Assembly (NCBI RefSeq): GCF_014697585.1
Contig: NZ_JACJSB010000003.1
Location: 62,001-126,000 of the forward strand
Length of the DNA: 64,000 bases
From: Dolichospermum sp. FACHB-1091
GTDB lineage: Bacteria > Cyanobacteriota > Cyanobacteriia > Cyanobacteriales > Nostocaceae
Direction of reading: 5' to 3'
Part shown: one piece after another, positions 18,049-27,515 of the stretch
Position numbering within the stretch: position 1 is the stretch's first letter
Layout of the letters: every line of letters begins with the position of its first letter
Made by a program: the position numbers and the translations under genes
Notes under the pieces: generated by a model
Told to the model about the DNA's origin: nothing
What the model saw: the letters and a program-made list of their open reading frames with translations, nothing else
Databases searched by the model: none

Positions 18049-18330
18049 AAAATACCAATAAGCGAATTGTTAAAAAATATTACGAGTGTCAGACTTACCC
18101 AAAGATGCTCAAGATTACCCTGGGAAACAAATTAGTAGAAGGATCATGATATGGCCTCATCTGTAAAATAGAAGAGGTTGAGGGGTTGTGTTTACTAATT
18201 AAAGTTGCTAATGATACAGGTGAAATCTGATAATTAGTAACGGGTAGTTGGGTAGGAATTATTTATCTATAGATCCCGACCCAATTTAAATGTTAATTAG
18301 CAAGGAAAAACGGAACATTTATTGAACATG

Positions 18331-19686
18331 ATGGGTGAAAAGCCAACAGTTGCCATTTCTCACCTGGGCTGCGAGAAAAATCGCATTGATACAGAACATA
18401 TGTTAGGGCTGCTAGTAAATGCAGGCTATAGTGTAGATAGCAACGAAGAATTAGCAGATTACGTAATTGTTAACACCTGTAGTTTTATTGAAGCAGCGCG
18501 ACAGGAATCAGTAAGAACCCTAGTAGAACTAGCGGAGGCTAATAAGAAAATCGTCATTACAGGCTGCATGGCCCAACACTTTCAAGAACAATTATTGGAA
18601 GAATTGCCAGAAGCGGTGGCGGTAGTGGGAACAGGGGATTATCACAAAATAGTGGATGTGATCGAGCGAGTAGAACAAGGGGAGAGAGTTAAAGAAATTA
18701 CCGCCGAACCGAATTATATCGCTGATGAAACCACACCGCGTTATCGGACAACAACCGAAGGAGTAGCTTACCTGCGAGTGGCCGAAGGCTGTGATTATCG
18801 GTGTGCATTTTGTATTATTCCCCATTTGCGAGGGAATCAGCGATCGCGTACCATTGAATCAATAGTAGCCGAAGCCCAACAACTGGCAGATCAAGGTGTG
18901 AAAGAAATAATTCTCATTTCTCAAATCACCACCAATTACGGACTAGATATTTACGGAAAACCCAAATTAGCCGAATTGCTGCGGGCTTTAGGGAAAGTAG
19001 ATATACCTTGGGTGAGAATGCACTACGCCTATCCCACCGGATTAACACCAGATGTGATGGCAGCCATCCAAGAAACCCCCAACTGTTTACCATATTTAGA
19101 TTTACCCCTGCAACATTCTCACCCAGAAATTCTCCGGGCGATGAATCGTCCTTGGCAAGGACAGATCAATGATGAGATTATGGAAAGGATTAAAATTTCC
19201 CTACCATCAGCAGTGCTAAGAACCACATTTATAGTTGGTTTTCCGGGAGAAACCCAGGAGCATTTTCAACATTTATTAGAGTTTACACAACGACATAAAT
19301 TTGATCATGTTGGTGTCTTTACTTTTTCACCAGAAGAAGGGACTCCAGCCTACAATCTACCCCATCAAATTCCAGCAGAAATAATGGCAGCACGCCGTGA
19401 TCAACTAATGGCATTACAACAGCCAATTTCTTTGCAGAAAAATCAACAGGAAGTAGGCAAAATTGTTGATGTCCTCATTGAACAAGAAAATCCTGAAACG
19501 GGCGAACTAATTGGTCGTTCTGGTAGATTTTCTCCCGAAGTTGATGGTCAAGTCTATGTGAAAGGAGAGGCTAGGCTAGGAACTATCGTCAAAGTAGCGA
19601 TTCAAAGCGCCGATGCCTATGACCTTTATGGTCAAGTTGTCAATAGCGATAGATTATTATCTCGTTCTCTATCTACTGTTGCATAA
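18331..19686 (+). CDS. rimO: ribosomal protein S12 methylthiotransferase
   Basis: Radical-SAM enzyme that adds a methylthio group to a conserved aspartate of ribosomal protein S12. The N-terminal UPF0004 domain carries the second-cluster cysteines ([26 protein letters not shown]). The radical-SAM motif is CDYRCAFC with [12 protein letters not shown] after it. A TRAM domain ends the protein ([19 protein letters not shown]). Homologues begin at [17 protein letters not shown], so the ATG at 18331 is preferred over the TTG at 18322 or ATG at 18328. The next gene is a crhR-like helicase 65 bp downstream. The same rimO-crhR pair forms an operon in Synechocystis, which supports both names. Confidence 0.96.
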   Translation: MGEKPTVAISHLGCEKNRIDTEHMLGLLVNAGYSVDSNEELADYVIVNTCSFIEAARQESVRTLVELAEANKKIVITGCMAQHFQEQLLEELPEAVAVVGTGDYHKIVDVIERVEQGERVKEITAEPNYIADETTPRYRTTTEGVAYLRVAEGCDYRCAFCIIPHLRGNQRSRTIESIVAEAQQLADQGVKEIILISQITTNYGLDIYGKPKLAELLRALGKVDIPWVRMHYAYPTGLTPDVMAAIQETPNCLPYLDLPLQHSHPEILRAMNRPWQGQINDEIMERIKISLPSAVLRTTFIVGFPGETQEHFQHLLEFTQRHKFDHVGVFTFSPEEGTPAYNLPHQIPAEIMAARRDQLMALQQPISLQKNQQEVGKIVDVLIEQENPETGELIGRSGRFSPEVDGQVYVKGEARLGTIVKVAIQSADAYDLYGQVVNSDRLLSRSLSTVA

Positions 19687-19751
19687 GACTTAATTTACAA
19701 ATAAGTATCGGTTTACAAATCAAAAATTCACAATAAAATCTAGGAGAGTTA

Positions 19752-21338
19752 ATGAACTTATCATTTCAAGAATTAGGCATTTCCCAAGAACGTGCTGAAC
19801 TGTTAGAAAACATGGGTTTTTCTGCACCTACTAATATTCAAACCCAAGCAATTCCTCAATTATTAAATGGTCGGGATGTAGTCGGTCAATCCCAAACAGG
19901 AACAGGTAAAACCGCAGCTTTTTCTTTACCAATTTTAGAACGACTAGATCCTGATCAAAAAGCTGTACAAGCAATAGTTTTAACTCCAACTCGTGAGTTA
20001 GCAATTCAAGTTCATGCGGCTATTTCCCAATTTATTGGTAATAGTTATTTGAAAGCAGCAGCCATTTATGGTGGTCAATCAATTGACCGGCAAATTATGC
20101 AACTGAGACGGGGGGCGCAAATCGTTGTCGGTACACCAGGACGGGTGATAGATTTATTAGATCGTGGTAGCTTGAAGTTAGATCAAGTACGGTGGTTTGT
20201 GTTAGATGAAGCTGATGAAATGTTAAGCATGGGCTTCATTGACGATGTGGAAAGAATTCTTTCCCAAGCACCAGAAGAAAGACAAACAGCCTTATTTTCT
20301 GCAACAATGCCACCATCAATTCGGATGTTGGTAAATAAATTTTTGAACTCACCGGTAACTGTCACCGTTGAACAACCCAAGGCCGCACCAAATAAGATTA
20401 ATCAAGTAGCTTACATTATTCCCCGTCACTGGACAAAAGCCAAGGCTTTACAACCAATTCTGGAAATGGAAGACCCAGAAACAGCTTTAATCTTTGTTCG
20501 CACCCGGCGCACAGCCGCAGAATTAACCAGTCAGTTGCAATCTGCTGGTCATAGTGTCGATGAATATCATGGTGATTTGTCCCAACAAGCGCGGGAACGT
20601 CTATTAATTCGCTTCCGTAACCGTCAAGTGCGTTGGGTAGTAGCTACTGATATTGCAGCTAGGGGTTTAGATGTTGATCAACTTTCTCATGTGATTAACT
20701 TTGATTTACCTGATAGTGTGGAAACCTATGTTCACCGCATTGGTCGTACCGGTCGCGCTGGAAAAGAAGGAACAGCCATTTCTTTGGTTCAGGCTTTTGA
20801 ACGCCGTAAACAACAGGCTTTTGAACGCCATAACCGCCAAACTTGGCAAATTCTGTCTATTCCTACTAAAGCGCAGATTGAAGCTCAACATATTCAGAAG
20901 TTAAGAGGACAAGTAGCTGAAGCTCTAACAGGTGAACGGTTAGCTTCATTCTTGCCCATTATCAGTGAAATGATTGCAGAATACGATGCTCATGCGATCG
21001 CGGCGGCTGCTTTACAAATCGCTTATGATCAAACCCGTCCCGCTTGGTTGCTCTCAGGTGTGGATTTACCTGTAGAAGAAAGCCCAACTCCCAAACCCAG
21101 AATTAACAAACGCCGTGATTCCGGTGATGGTTTAGAACGGGAAAGCGAACGTGGTGGTGGCTTACGTGGTTCTGGAGGCGGTAGAGGCCGTTCTTCTTGG
21201 TCAAAAGAGGGTAAAGGTAACGATGAAAGACGTAGTAACGGTGGCGGTAGTCCTAAACCCAAGTTAAGAACAGCCCACGGTGAAGCTTCTCCCACTCCTA
21301 GCAACCACAAATTAGGTTCACATACTGGTAGAGAATAG
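19752..21338 (+). CDS. crhR: DEAD-box RNA helicase, CrhR-like
   Basis: ATP-dependent RNA helicase of 528 residues; the Synechocystis homologue CrhR is cold- and redox-regulated. Motifs in order: Q motif (PTNIQTQAIP), motif I SQTGTGKT near 48-55, PTRELA, GG, TPGR, DEAD (VLDEADEM), SAT (LFSATMP), and the C-terminal RecA domain with ARGLDVD and HRIGRTGRAG. The last 90 residues are a low-complexity Arg/Gly/Ser-rich RNA-binding tail. A ribosome binding site AGGAG precedes the ATG. It is probably cotranscribed with rimO. A symmetric hairpin just after the stop may terminate both this gene and the convergent RTX gene. Confidence 0.94.
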   Translation: MNLSFQELGISQERAELLENMGFSAPTNIQTQAIPQLLNGRDVVGQSQTGTGKTAAFSLPILERLDPDQKAVQAIVLTPTRELAIQVHAAISQFIGNSYLKAAAIYGGQSIDRQIMQLRRGAQIVVGTPGRVIDLLDRGSLKLDQVRWFVLDEADEMLSMGFIDDVERILSQAPEERQTALFSATMPPSIRMLVNKFLNSPVTVTVEQPKAAPNKINQVAYIIPRHWTKAKALQPILEMEDPETALIFVRTRRTAAELTSQLQSAGHSVDEYHGDLSQQARERLLIRFRNRQVRWVVATDIAARGLDVDQLSHVINFDLPDSVETYVHRIGRTGRAGKEGTAISLVQAFERRKQQAFERHNRQTWQILSIPTKAQIEAQHIQKLRGQVAEALTGERLASFLPIISEMIAEYDAHAIAAAALQIAYDQTRPAWLLSGVDLPVEESPTPKPRINKRRDSGDGLERESERGGGLRGSGGGRGRSSWSKEGKGNDERRSNGGGSPKPKLRTAHGEASPTPSNHKLGSHTGRE

Positions 21339-21349
21339 TTAAGCAAAGT

Positions 21350-21381
21350 AGCGGTAATTTATTTATTAATTAATTACCGCT
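21350..21381. terminator. bidirectional hairpin between convergent genes
   Basis: AGCGGTAATT (21350-21359) and AATTACCGCT (21372-21381) form a perfect 10-bp inverted repeat with an AT-rich loop. It lies in the 77-bp gap between the stops of crhR and the convergent RTX protein gene. The position fits a shared terminator; the stem is AT-rich, so efficiency is uncertain. Confidence 0.5.
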
Positions 21382-21415
21382 GCATAAGCATAAGGTTTAA
21401 AGCCATATTTATAAA

Positions 21416-23545
21416 CTAGCTAACCAAAATGAAATCGCTACTACTGAGGGTGATCCCCGAATTACCTAAATCAGCAAACTTAAACACTTCTGTTGAACTA
21501 ATCAGGTTGCCATTTCGGTTATAGAATATACTTCGAGTCTCTTGACTAAAGACAATAGGAGCATTACTAGCATCTACTGAGGCATTATTGGGGACAACGG
21601 CAAAGTCAGTGAAAGCTTGCCCCACAGCATTAGTAATGGCGGAAAATGTGGTTTTACTTAATACAACCTTATCTTGTCTGGCTTCAAACTGGGTAATATA
21701 GTCAGTACCTAAAGCACTACTAAAGACACCACTGCTTTGAAATAGATATTTATCATTACCCACTCCTCCAGTCAGGGTATCATTACCATCTCCTCCCCAA
21801 AGTGTATCATTACCAACTCCTCCAGTCAGGGTATCATTACCATTGAGTCCTGACAGGATGTTATTGCCACTATTACCTTGGAGGATGTTATTACCTGCAT
21901 TACCCGTACCATTTATAGCCGTTGTTCCTGTTAAGGTGAGGTTTTCAACGTTGGTCGGTAGGGTAGTGGTGACAGAGGCTGTGAGAGTATCGCTGATAGT
22001 TGTAGTGACGCTGGTTTGAGTCCCCAAGTTGGCATTTGTGGGAGATATAAGGGTGAGGGTAAAAGTTTCATTTACTTCATTGATAGAATCGTTCAGAATG
22101 GGTATGTTAATTGATTGACTGGTAACACCGCTATTAAAAGTCAAAGTCCCTGTTCTGGAGGTATAGTCTGAACCCGCTGTAGCTGTACCGTTAGCAGTGG
22201 CATAGTTGACTGTAATAACTCTGGTATCGGATCTGGAGAGAGTAACAGTGTAAGTGACGTTTTGAGGGTTGGTGTTACCTTCAACAATGGTTTGATTAGC
22301 ACTGAGGTTAATCACAGGTAAATCATCATTAACGATTGTTCCCGTGACGGCTGTGGTTGTGCCAATAGTGTAACCTGTTCCTGTAGCTAAAGTCAAAGCC
22401 ACAGTTTCATTACTTTCAACGATTGTATCGGCTGTGGGGTCAATAGTTAAAGTAGCCGTACTTGCACCAGCCGCAAAGGTAATAGTTCCCGATGTGGCAG
22501 TAAAATTTCCTGTACCTATTCTGGTATAATCTGTATTGAAGGTAGCTGTACCAGCAACGCTATAATTGGCTGTGAGGGCGGCACTTAAGTCACCATTGCG
22601 ACTAAATCTGTAAATAAGGTTATTTGTCCCGTCTTCAGAGACGCTAGTGGGAGATAAAGCTAGGGTAATTGTTGGTAAAACTGTGGCAGTAAACTGATAA
22701 TCTATAAACTCACCAAATAGATTTGTAGCCCTAACTGTAATCTGTGAACTACCGGTTTGGTTAGGAAGATAATCCAGAAACAGTTGTTTATTACTAATAC
22801 TGGGAGTGACTAAGGTAGGTTTGGAGTTGTTAACTATAGAAAATCTCAGTTCATCCTCTTGAGTAACTGTAATACTACTGAAACGAATAAAATTTGCATC
22901 ACTAATTACAGCTTGCGTCAGGGGAAGATTAGTAAACGCCCCACCAGCATTATAAGTCCTAACGGCAGCGATCGCATCTATTGTGGTTAAATCACTAGCG
23001 CCAAGAGCTTGACCAAAAACTGTGAAACCACCATTTTGATTGTTGAGATTGCTGGAATTATCCGCTAGGTTAAAAAACCATTGATTTGTGGCACTATTAG
23101 GATTATTACCTAATTTTGCCATAGCGATCGTTCCCCGCAAATTTGAGCGTTGTGTACTAAACTCATTCTGTACAGGCGCATTAGATGGAATCGTTGTTAA
23201 TGTGGAATTATTGTAAGTATACCCGCCACCTTGGACGATAAAACCAGGAACAGAACGGTGAATAAAAGAGTTAGTATAACTGCCAGTATTAACATAACTT
23301 TGGAAATTTTGCACAGTCAAGGGTGCGCCAGTTCCAGTTTGGTCAAATAGTACAACATTAATGATGCCGTTGCCAATGGTTCCCGTTGATGTATTGGCTA
23401 AGTTAAAACGAGCAACTTTCCCTGTTGTCAAAGGATCATCAAAGTAATTACTTAAATTCAGGGTAGTATCTGGTGCATTAATATTGACAACTACGTTTAA
23501 GATAGGATTAGTAACAATAGGATCAGGAAGATTGTTAATAGTCAT
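21416..23545 (-). CDS. secreted cyclophilin / Calx-beta / RTX-repeat protein
   Basis: Multidomain 709-residue protein, probably exported by a type I system. Residues about 45-235 form a cyclophilin-type peptidyl-prolyl isomerase domain (FIHRSVPGFIVQGGGYTY, NQWFFNLADN, FTVFGQAL). Two Calx-beta domains follow (about 290-400 and 405-515; SVSEDGTNN, FNTDYTRIGTG, TAGSDYTSRTGTLTF, INEVNETFTLTL). Residues 545-610 hold RTX calcium-binding nonapeptides (GGVGNDTLWGGDGNDTL). The last 90 residues (FADLGNSGITLSSSDFILVS at the end) resemble the C-terminal secretion region of cyanobacterial RTX proteins. There is no N-terminal signal peptide, as expected for type I export. No transporter genes are adjacent. 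Substrate and role are unknown. Confidence 0.88.
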   Translation of the reverse strand: MTINNLPDPIVTNPILNVVVNINAPDTTLNLSNYFDDPLTTGKVARFNLANTSTGTIGNGIINVVLFDQTGTGAPLTVQNFQSYVNTGSYTNSFIHRSVPGFIVQGGGYTYNNSTLTTIPSNAPVQNEFSTQRSNLRGTIAMAKLGNNPNSATNQWFFNLADNSSNLNNQNGGFTVFGQALGASDLTTIDAIAAVRTYNAGGAFTNLPLTQAVISDANFIRFSSITVTQEDELRFSIVNNSKPTLVTPSISNKQLFLDYLPNQTGSSQITVRATNLFGEFIDYQFTATVLPTITLALSPTSVSEDGTNNLIYRFSRNGDLSAALTANYSVAGTATFNTDYTRIGTGNFTATSGTITFAAGASTATLTIDPTADTIVESNETVALTLATGTGYTIGTTTAVTGTIVNDDLPVINLSANQTIVEGNTNPQNVTYTVTLSRSDTRVITVNYATANGTATAGSDYTSRTGTLTFNSGVTSQSINIPILNDSINEVNETFTLTLISPTNANLGTQTSVTTTISDTLTASVTTTLPTNVENLTLTGTTAINGTGNAGNNILQGNSGNNILSGLNGNDTLTGGVGNDTLWGGDGNDTLTGGVGNDKYLFQSSGVFSSALGTDYITQFEARQDKVVLSKTTFSAITNAVGQAFTDFAVVPNNASVDASNAPIVFSQETRSIFYNRNGNLISSTEVFKFADLGNSGITLSSSDFILVS

Positions 23546-23760
23546 TGTTTTTTCCTAGCATCACACATTCATCCATGATTTTGACAGGAGTATGTCAACA
23601 ATTTTAATAAATTTTAATAAAAAAATAGAATAATGCTAGTCGATTGATATTAACTGCTTTTTACTAAATTAAAGAGGTTTATGGCGATCGCAGTTTAGAA
23701 CAAATCCGTTTTGATCAAGCTGTCGGTTTTTGACTATCTCAGAATAGATACAAGTAACCA

Positions 23761-25728
23761 TCATCCATCTTTTTTCCGTCTGCGTGCTTCATAAGATTCT
23801 CGAAAACGAGGTTCATCAGGCAATAGTTCCATCGCTTTGCTATAAGCTTGAAGAATCTCAGTTTCAGATGCCCGTAATGAATTTAATGTTTTTGCTAAAT
23901 CAAACCAACACCAAGCATTTCTGACTTTATCATCGGACAATTGAATGGCACGACGCAGCAATTCTACAGCCTCCCGATTTAATCGTCTTTTTGTGTGCAT
24001 ATCTCTGTTTATTTTCGAGAGATTAATTTTAGTTTGAGCATATTCCTGAAGAGATTTAGGATCATCTTTGATAAATTCATAATTATCGGCAAAAATTCTG
24101 TGAGCTTCCTGAAAACGCTTGGCACGTTTATATAGAATTGCTAACTCTACTGTATCATCAACTTGTATGGGTAGAGGAGCTTGTTCTAAAATTACTGAAG
24201 CTTCATTAAATTTTCTTTGATCTAAAAGAATTTTTGCCATAGCAGTGTAAGGCAAATGGCGATCCATAATAGTCAAGTCAGATTCAATATCCCTAAACAG
24301 TTTCTCTGCTATCGAAAAATCACCTAATGATGTTCTATATTCAATAATTTGAGCGATTAATGCTCCCGATTTGGGAACTCGACTCAGGGATGATTCCAAA
24401 TTTAATATAGCTCTTTGTCGTTCACCTACAGCCCATAAATGAGAACTTTCTCTTAGTGCATGAATAACTATATATTGTGGATGTGCTGGTAATGTTACGC
24501 GAAAATAAGTTCGTGTTTCATCAAAATCAAAGCTGGGATCTGGAGAACCATTTTCTGTCATCTTGCGGCGAATTTTAGGAATACCAGTTCCTCTAGCTTC
24601 TGCCAAATCTAAATCCTTTAAAAAATCACCAATTCTCCGATTACGATAAGGAACAGGAGGAATCATTGCCTTTGGTTGAAAATGTTTCATTTCAATACCT
24701 GGAACTGGTCCAGGATAGCTAATAATCTCTAAACGATCAGGATAAAGATAAACTTTTACTGGTTCTTGAACCCCGTCATAACTACGATGGTAAACCGCAT
24801 TCACTAAAGCTTCTTCCATAGCTTCATAAGGAAAAGCAACAGTTCTCTGAGCCGTTGATTGATTTGGAACTTTACGAACCATCGTTGTACTAAAGTTATT
24901 CAAATAATCTAAAGCTTGACGAAGTTGATGATGTAATGGTCCGCGAAATATTTTTTCTTCTATTAAATTTCCTCCGGCATCATCACCAAATTGCACAATC
25001 TCAATTCTTGCGCCAGGGAAATATTGCTCTGGATTATCAACAAAGAATAATAAAGCAATATTTCTTGGTACTTCATGACTATTAATTGGTGTAGTAATTC
25101 GCATATTTCGATATAGGTCTAATTCGGGAATTACATTACCTGGTGCAACTAATTCACTCTTTATATCTGATAGGAAATTTCTGACCAGAGTTGGAGAAAT
25201 GACATCAATAGACACGGCCGAATTACGACGATCATCAAATGGAACTTTTGCCGCCATTTGCATTAATTGAGTTAATATATCACCTCTAGCTTCAACAGTT
25301 TCACTTCCTTGTCGAACATAGTATGCTCTGTCTCTGCCGCTTAATGTTTTGGGAGCTTGATATGGACGAACATCCCCTCCTGACACCCAAATTACTAATA
25401 TCTGCTTATCTTGATATATTTCAGGAGAAATAACTGGCTGATGTTCTGGATCAATTCGCTTGCAATTACCACGAATCCATTTCTGAATTTCATCTAAATT
25501 TTGATCTTCTAGTCCATGGGGAGGAAGAATAGGCTGACCGTTTTTATCTTCGATGCCAATAATTATATACCCACCATTTAAGTTGAAAAAATCATTGGCA
25601 AAAGCACAAATACTATGCAATACACTTTCTGCAATTGGCTGTGACCAAGTTTTTTTAAATTCTCTCCTCACGGACTCAACCGAGCGAGCGTGAATTAAAT
25701 CTTCAAGATTAATAGGTAATATTTTCAT
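23761..25728 (-). CDS. AlbA_2 (Schlafen-type) / ATPase-like / TPR protein
   Basis: Protein of 655 residues with three visible parts. Residues about 15-140 match the AlbA_2 (Schlafen-like) domain (REFKKTW, CAFANDFFNLNGGYIIIGIEDKNG), found in putative transcriptional regulators and defence proteins. Residues about 290-410 resemble the HATPase_c_4 domain of the COG2865 family (PYEAMEEALVNAVYHRSY, LDLAEARGTGIPKIRR). Residues about 430-645 are helical TPR-like repeats. The first two domains commonly occur together; the TPR extension is less usual and suggests a peptide- or protein-sensing arm. It is a lone minus-strand gene with an AT-rich upstream region. A defence role is possible but unproven. 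Confidence 0.82.
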   Translation of the reverse strand: MKILPINLEDLIHARSVESVRREFKKTWSQPIAESVLHSICAFANDFFNLNGGYIIIGIEDKNGQPILPPHGLEDQNLDEIQKWIRGNCKRIDPEHQPVISPEIYQDKQILVIWVSGGDVRPYQAPKTLSGRDRAYYVRQGSETVEARGDILTQLMQMAAKVPFDDRRNSAVSIDVISPTLVRNFLSDIKSELVAPGNVIPELDLYRNMRITTPINSHEVPRNIALLFFVDNPEQYFPGARIEIVQFGDDAGGNLIEEKIFRGPLHHQLRQALDYLNNFSTTMVRKVPNQSTAQRTVAFPYEAMEEALVNAVYHRSYDGVQEPVKVYLYPDRLEIISYPGPVPGIEMKHFQPKAMIPPVPYRNRRIGDFLKDLDLAEARGTGIPKIRRKMTENGSPDPSFDFDETRTYFRVTLPAHPQYIVIHALRESSHLWAVGERQRAILNLESSLSRVPKSGALIAQIIEYRTSLGDFSIAEKLFRDIESDLTIMDRHLPYTAMAKILLDQRKFNEASVILEQAPLPIQVDDTVELAILYKRAKRFQEAHRIFADNYEFIKDDPKSLQEYAQTKINLSKINRDMHTKRRLNREAVELLRRAIQLSDDKVRNAWCWFDLAKTLNSLRASETEILQAYSKAMELLPDEPRFRESYEARRRKKDG

Positions 25729-25910
25729 ACTTATTTTAAGTTTGCATAATATAACAACTGAGTCTGTATCAATTTACTCGCAGTAGCACTTTATTATCTC
25801 TATCGAAGTGTTTATATATAAATATATTAAAAAATCCTGTTGCAATTTATGATAACAATATGAGAAAATGAAAGGAATATGAAAACAACTGAAAGACCAA
25901 ACTAACGACC

Positions 25911-26288
25911 GTGAAAATTGATACTGCACCATTCAGCATTCCTAAATTATCTGCAACCGAAAACCAGTCACATCAGACTATAGTTAAGGATGATCCCAAG
26001 GGCAAAACATCTGTATTTATGGTCTTTGGGACAACCTTTATCACGATTTTTCTCGCGGAAATTGGTGATAAAACTCAACTTTCCACCCTGTTAATGAGTG
26101 CGGAATCTCATGCTCCTTGGGTAGTTTTTCTTGGTTCTGGCGTAGCATTAATTACTACTAGTTTATTAGGAGTATTATTAGGTGGTTGGATTTCTACGAA
26201 ACTCAGCCCTAAAACGGTTGAAAAATCAGCCGGTGTCATGTTACTACTAATTTCCCTCATGTTGGTCTGGGATGTCATTCAAGGTTAA
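25911..26288 (+). CDS. GDT1/TMEM165 (UPF0016) family half-size transporter
   Basis: Membrane protein with one copy of the UPF0016 repeat. Members transport Mn2+ or Ca2+; cyanobacterial members are manganese exporters protecting against Mn excess. The 125-residue product has a soluble N-terminus of about 35 residues, then three hydrophobic segments with the signature EIGDKTQLSTLL. The start is GTG. A second half-size gene follows 39 bp downstream, so the two products probably form a heterodimer equivalent to the two-repeat proteins of other organisms. The metal is inferred from the family. Confidence 0.9.
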   Translation: MKIDTAPFSIPKLSATENQSHQTIVKDDPKGKTSVFMVFGTTFITIFLAEIGDKTQLSTLLMSAESHAPWVVFLGSGVALITTSLLGVLLGGWISTKLSPKTVEKSAGVMLLLISLMLVWDVIQG

Positions 26289-26327
26289 TTTTTGTAATAT
26301 TGTCAAATATTGTCAACCGAGGAAAAT

Positions 26328-26609
26328 ATGGACTGGAATCTTTTAGGACTGAGCTTTGTGACAGTGTTTTTATCAGAATTAGGTGATAAGAGTCAGTTAG
26401 CAGCGATCGCTCTTTCTGGACAAGGACAATCTCGAAAGGCTATATTTTTTGGTACAGCTGGTGCTTTAGTCTTAACTAGTCTTTTGGGAGCATTGGCGGG
26501 TGGTGCGGTGTCTGAATTTTTACCTACACGCATTTTAAAAGCGATCGCTGCCATTGGATTTGCGCTTCTTGCTATCCGTCTACTCTTACCTAACACTGAT
26601 GAGGCTTAA
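26328..26609 (+). CDS. GDT1/TMEM165 family half-size transporter, second copy
   Basis: Second single-repeat UPF0016 protein, about 93 residues, with the signature ELGDKSQLAAIAL and three hydrophobic segments. The open frame reaches back to a TTG at 26310. The ATG at 26328 is preceded by GAGG at good spacing and begins the hydrophobic domain directly, so it is preferred. It is cotranscribed with the half-size gene 39 bp upstream. The stop overlaps the end of the convergent membrane protein gene by 4 bp. Confidence 0.9.
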   Translation: MDWNLLGLSFVTVFLSELGDKSQLAAIALSGQGQSRKAIFFGTAGALVLTSLLGALAGGAVSEFLPTRILKAIAAIGFALLAIRLLLPNTDEA

Positions 26610-27091
26610 ATTTCCCGCCAACACCAATTTAAAAGTATACCTCCTGCTATGACCTTAAAGGCCTCTAGCAGGAAGTAGCCGCTGTGTAATAAGTTCATGA
26701 TTGCTGGAACTGGAGCACTAGGGAGTAAGCTGAAATTAGCTCCTACAGCGCACATTTGGGGAGTTAAGAAATAAGTATCTAGTAATGCGACTGTTAACAA
26801 TATTCCAGATAATGCAATACTACCCAAACGCCAATTAGATTGAGTTTTGCTGATAGCTAATACAGAAGTTAAAACCACAGTAGCGGCTAATAATTCTAGG
26901 CGATTAAAATTCCAAAAAACTACATAACCTGCTACAGAAAAACTAGCTTCGTTCATCATGCCAGCAAAGTAAAGACTAGGCATAATTACCCAATCTAAAA
27001 CCAGACTAGCACTCAGCCAAAAGCCTAAAGTCAATAGAATGGCTATTTGCCAAGTTGAGCGTTTAAATTCCAGATTAGAAATAGCGTTCAT
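26606..27091 (-). CDS. four-helix membrane protein, DUF4149/TMEM205-like
   Basis: 161-residue integral membrane protein with four hydrophobic segments (about 15-40, 55-78, 88-108, 130-155). The segments LLTVALLDTYFLTPQMCAVG and the C-terminal helix LHSGYFLLEAFKVIAGGILL recall the DUF4149/TMEM205 group, but the assignment is tentative. It is convergent with the GDT1-like pair and overlaps the last 4 bp of the second gene. Function unknown. Confidence 0.7.
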   Translation of the reverse strand: MNAISNLEFKRSTWQIAILLTLGFWLSASLVLDWVIMPSLYFAGMMNEASFSVAGYVVFWNFNRLELLAATVVLTSVLAISKTQSNWRLGSIALSGILLTVALLDTYFLTPQMCAVGANFSLLPSAPVPAIMNLLHSGYFLLEAFKVIAGGILLNWCWREI

Positions 27092-27515
27092 AAAAATAAT
27101 TGCTTTGTTGTATTCCTAGTATCTAACCAAGAGAAGAATTTGACAACAAATATAAATTAACTGTTACAAATAAAAAATTCTAGTTATTAAAGGACTTGCA
27201 GACAGATTTGTTAAGAAATTTGAACTTTAATTAAGAAATGATTCAGAATAGCAATATTTATTTATCGGTCGGTTATTTATCGGTTAGTTGTCAGGAAACA
27301 GACAAGGGATAAAGCCCTCAGTATTTTTAATTATTTATTAACAATTCTTACTAGAAGTAAAATAGTATTTTCATATAGAATCAGGTTTGATATAGGACTA
27401 AGATTGGATTGTTGCAATAGAAGTAGGGTGGGCAATGCTCTATAAACACTACCGAATATTGTGCAAAAATCATTTAGGATTCCTATATAAAATTCAAAGT
27501 AGGGAATGATTAATC
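27092..27515. other. AT-rich intergenic region, no gene seen
   Basis: The 424-bp spacer between divergent genes holds a duplicated TTATTTATCGGT unit near 27259-27284 and fragments of common cyanobacterial repeats (TAGGGTGGGCAATGC near 27424). A TATATAAAAT near 27483 lies about 30 bp before the next start and may be a -10 element. No open frame is convincing. Confidence 0.5.
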
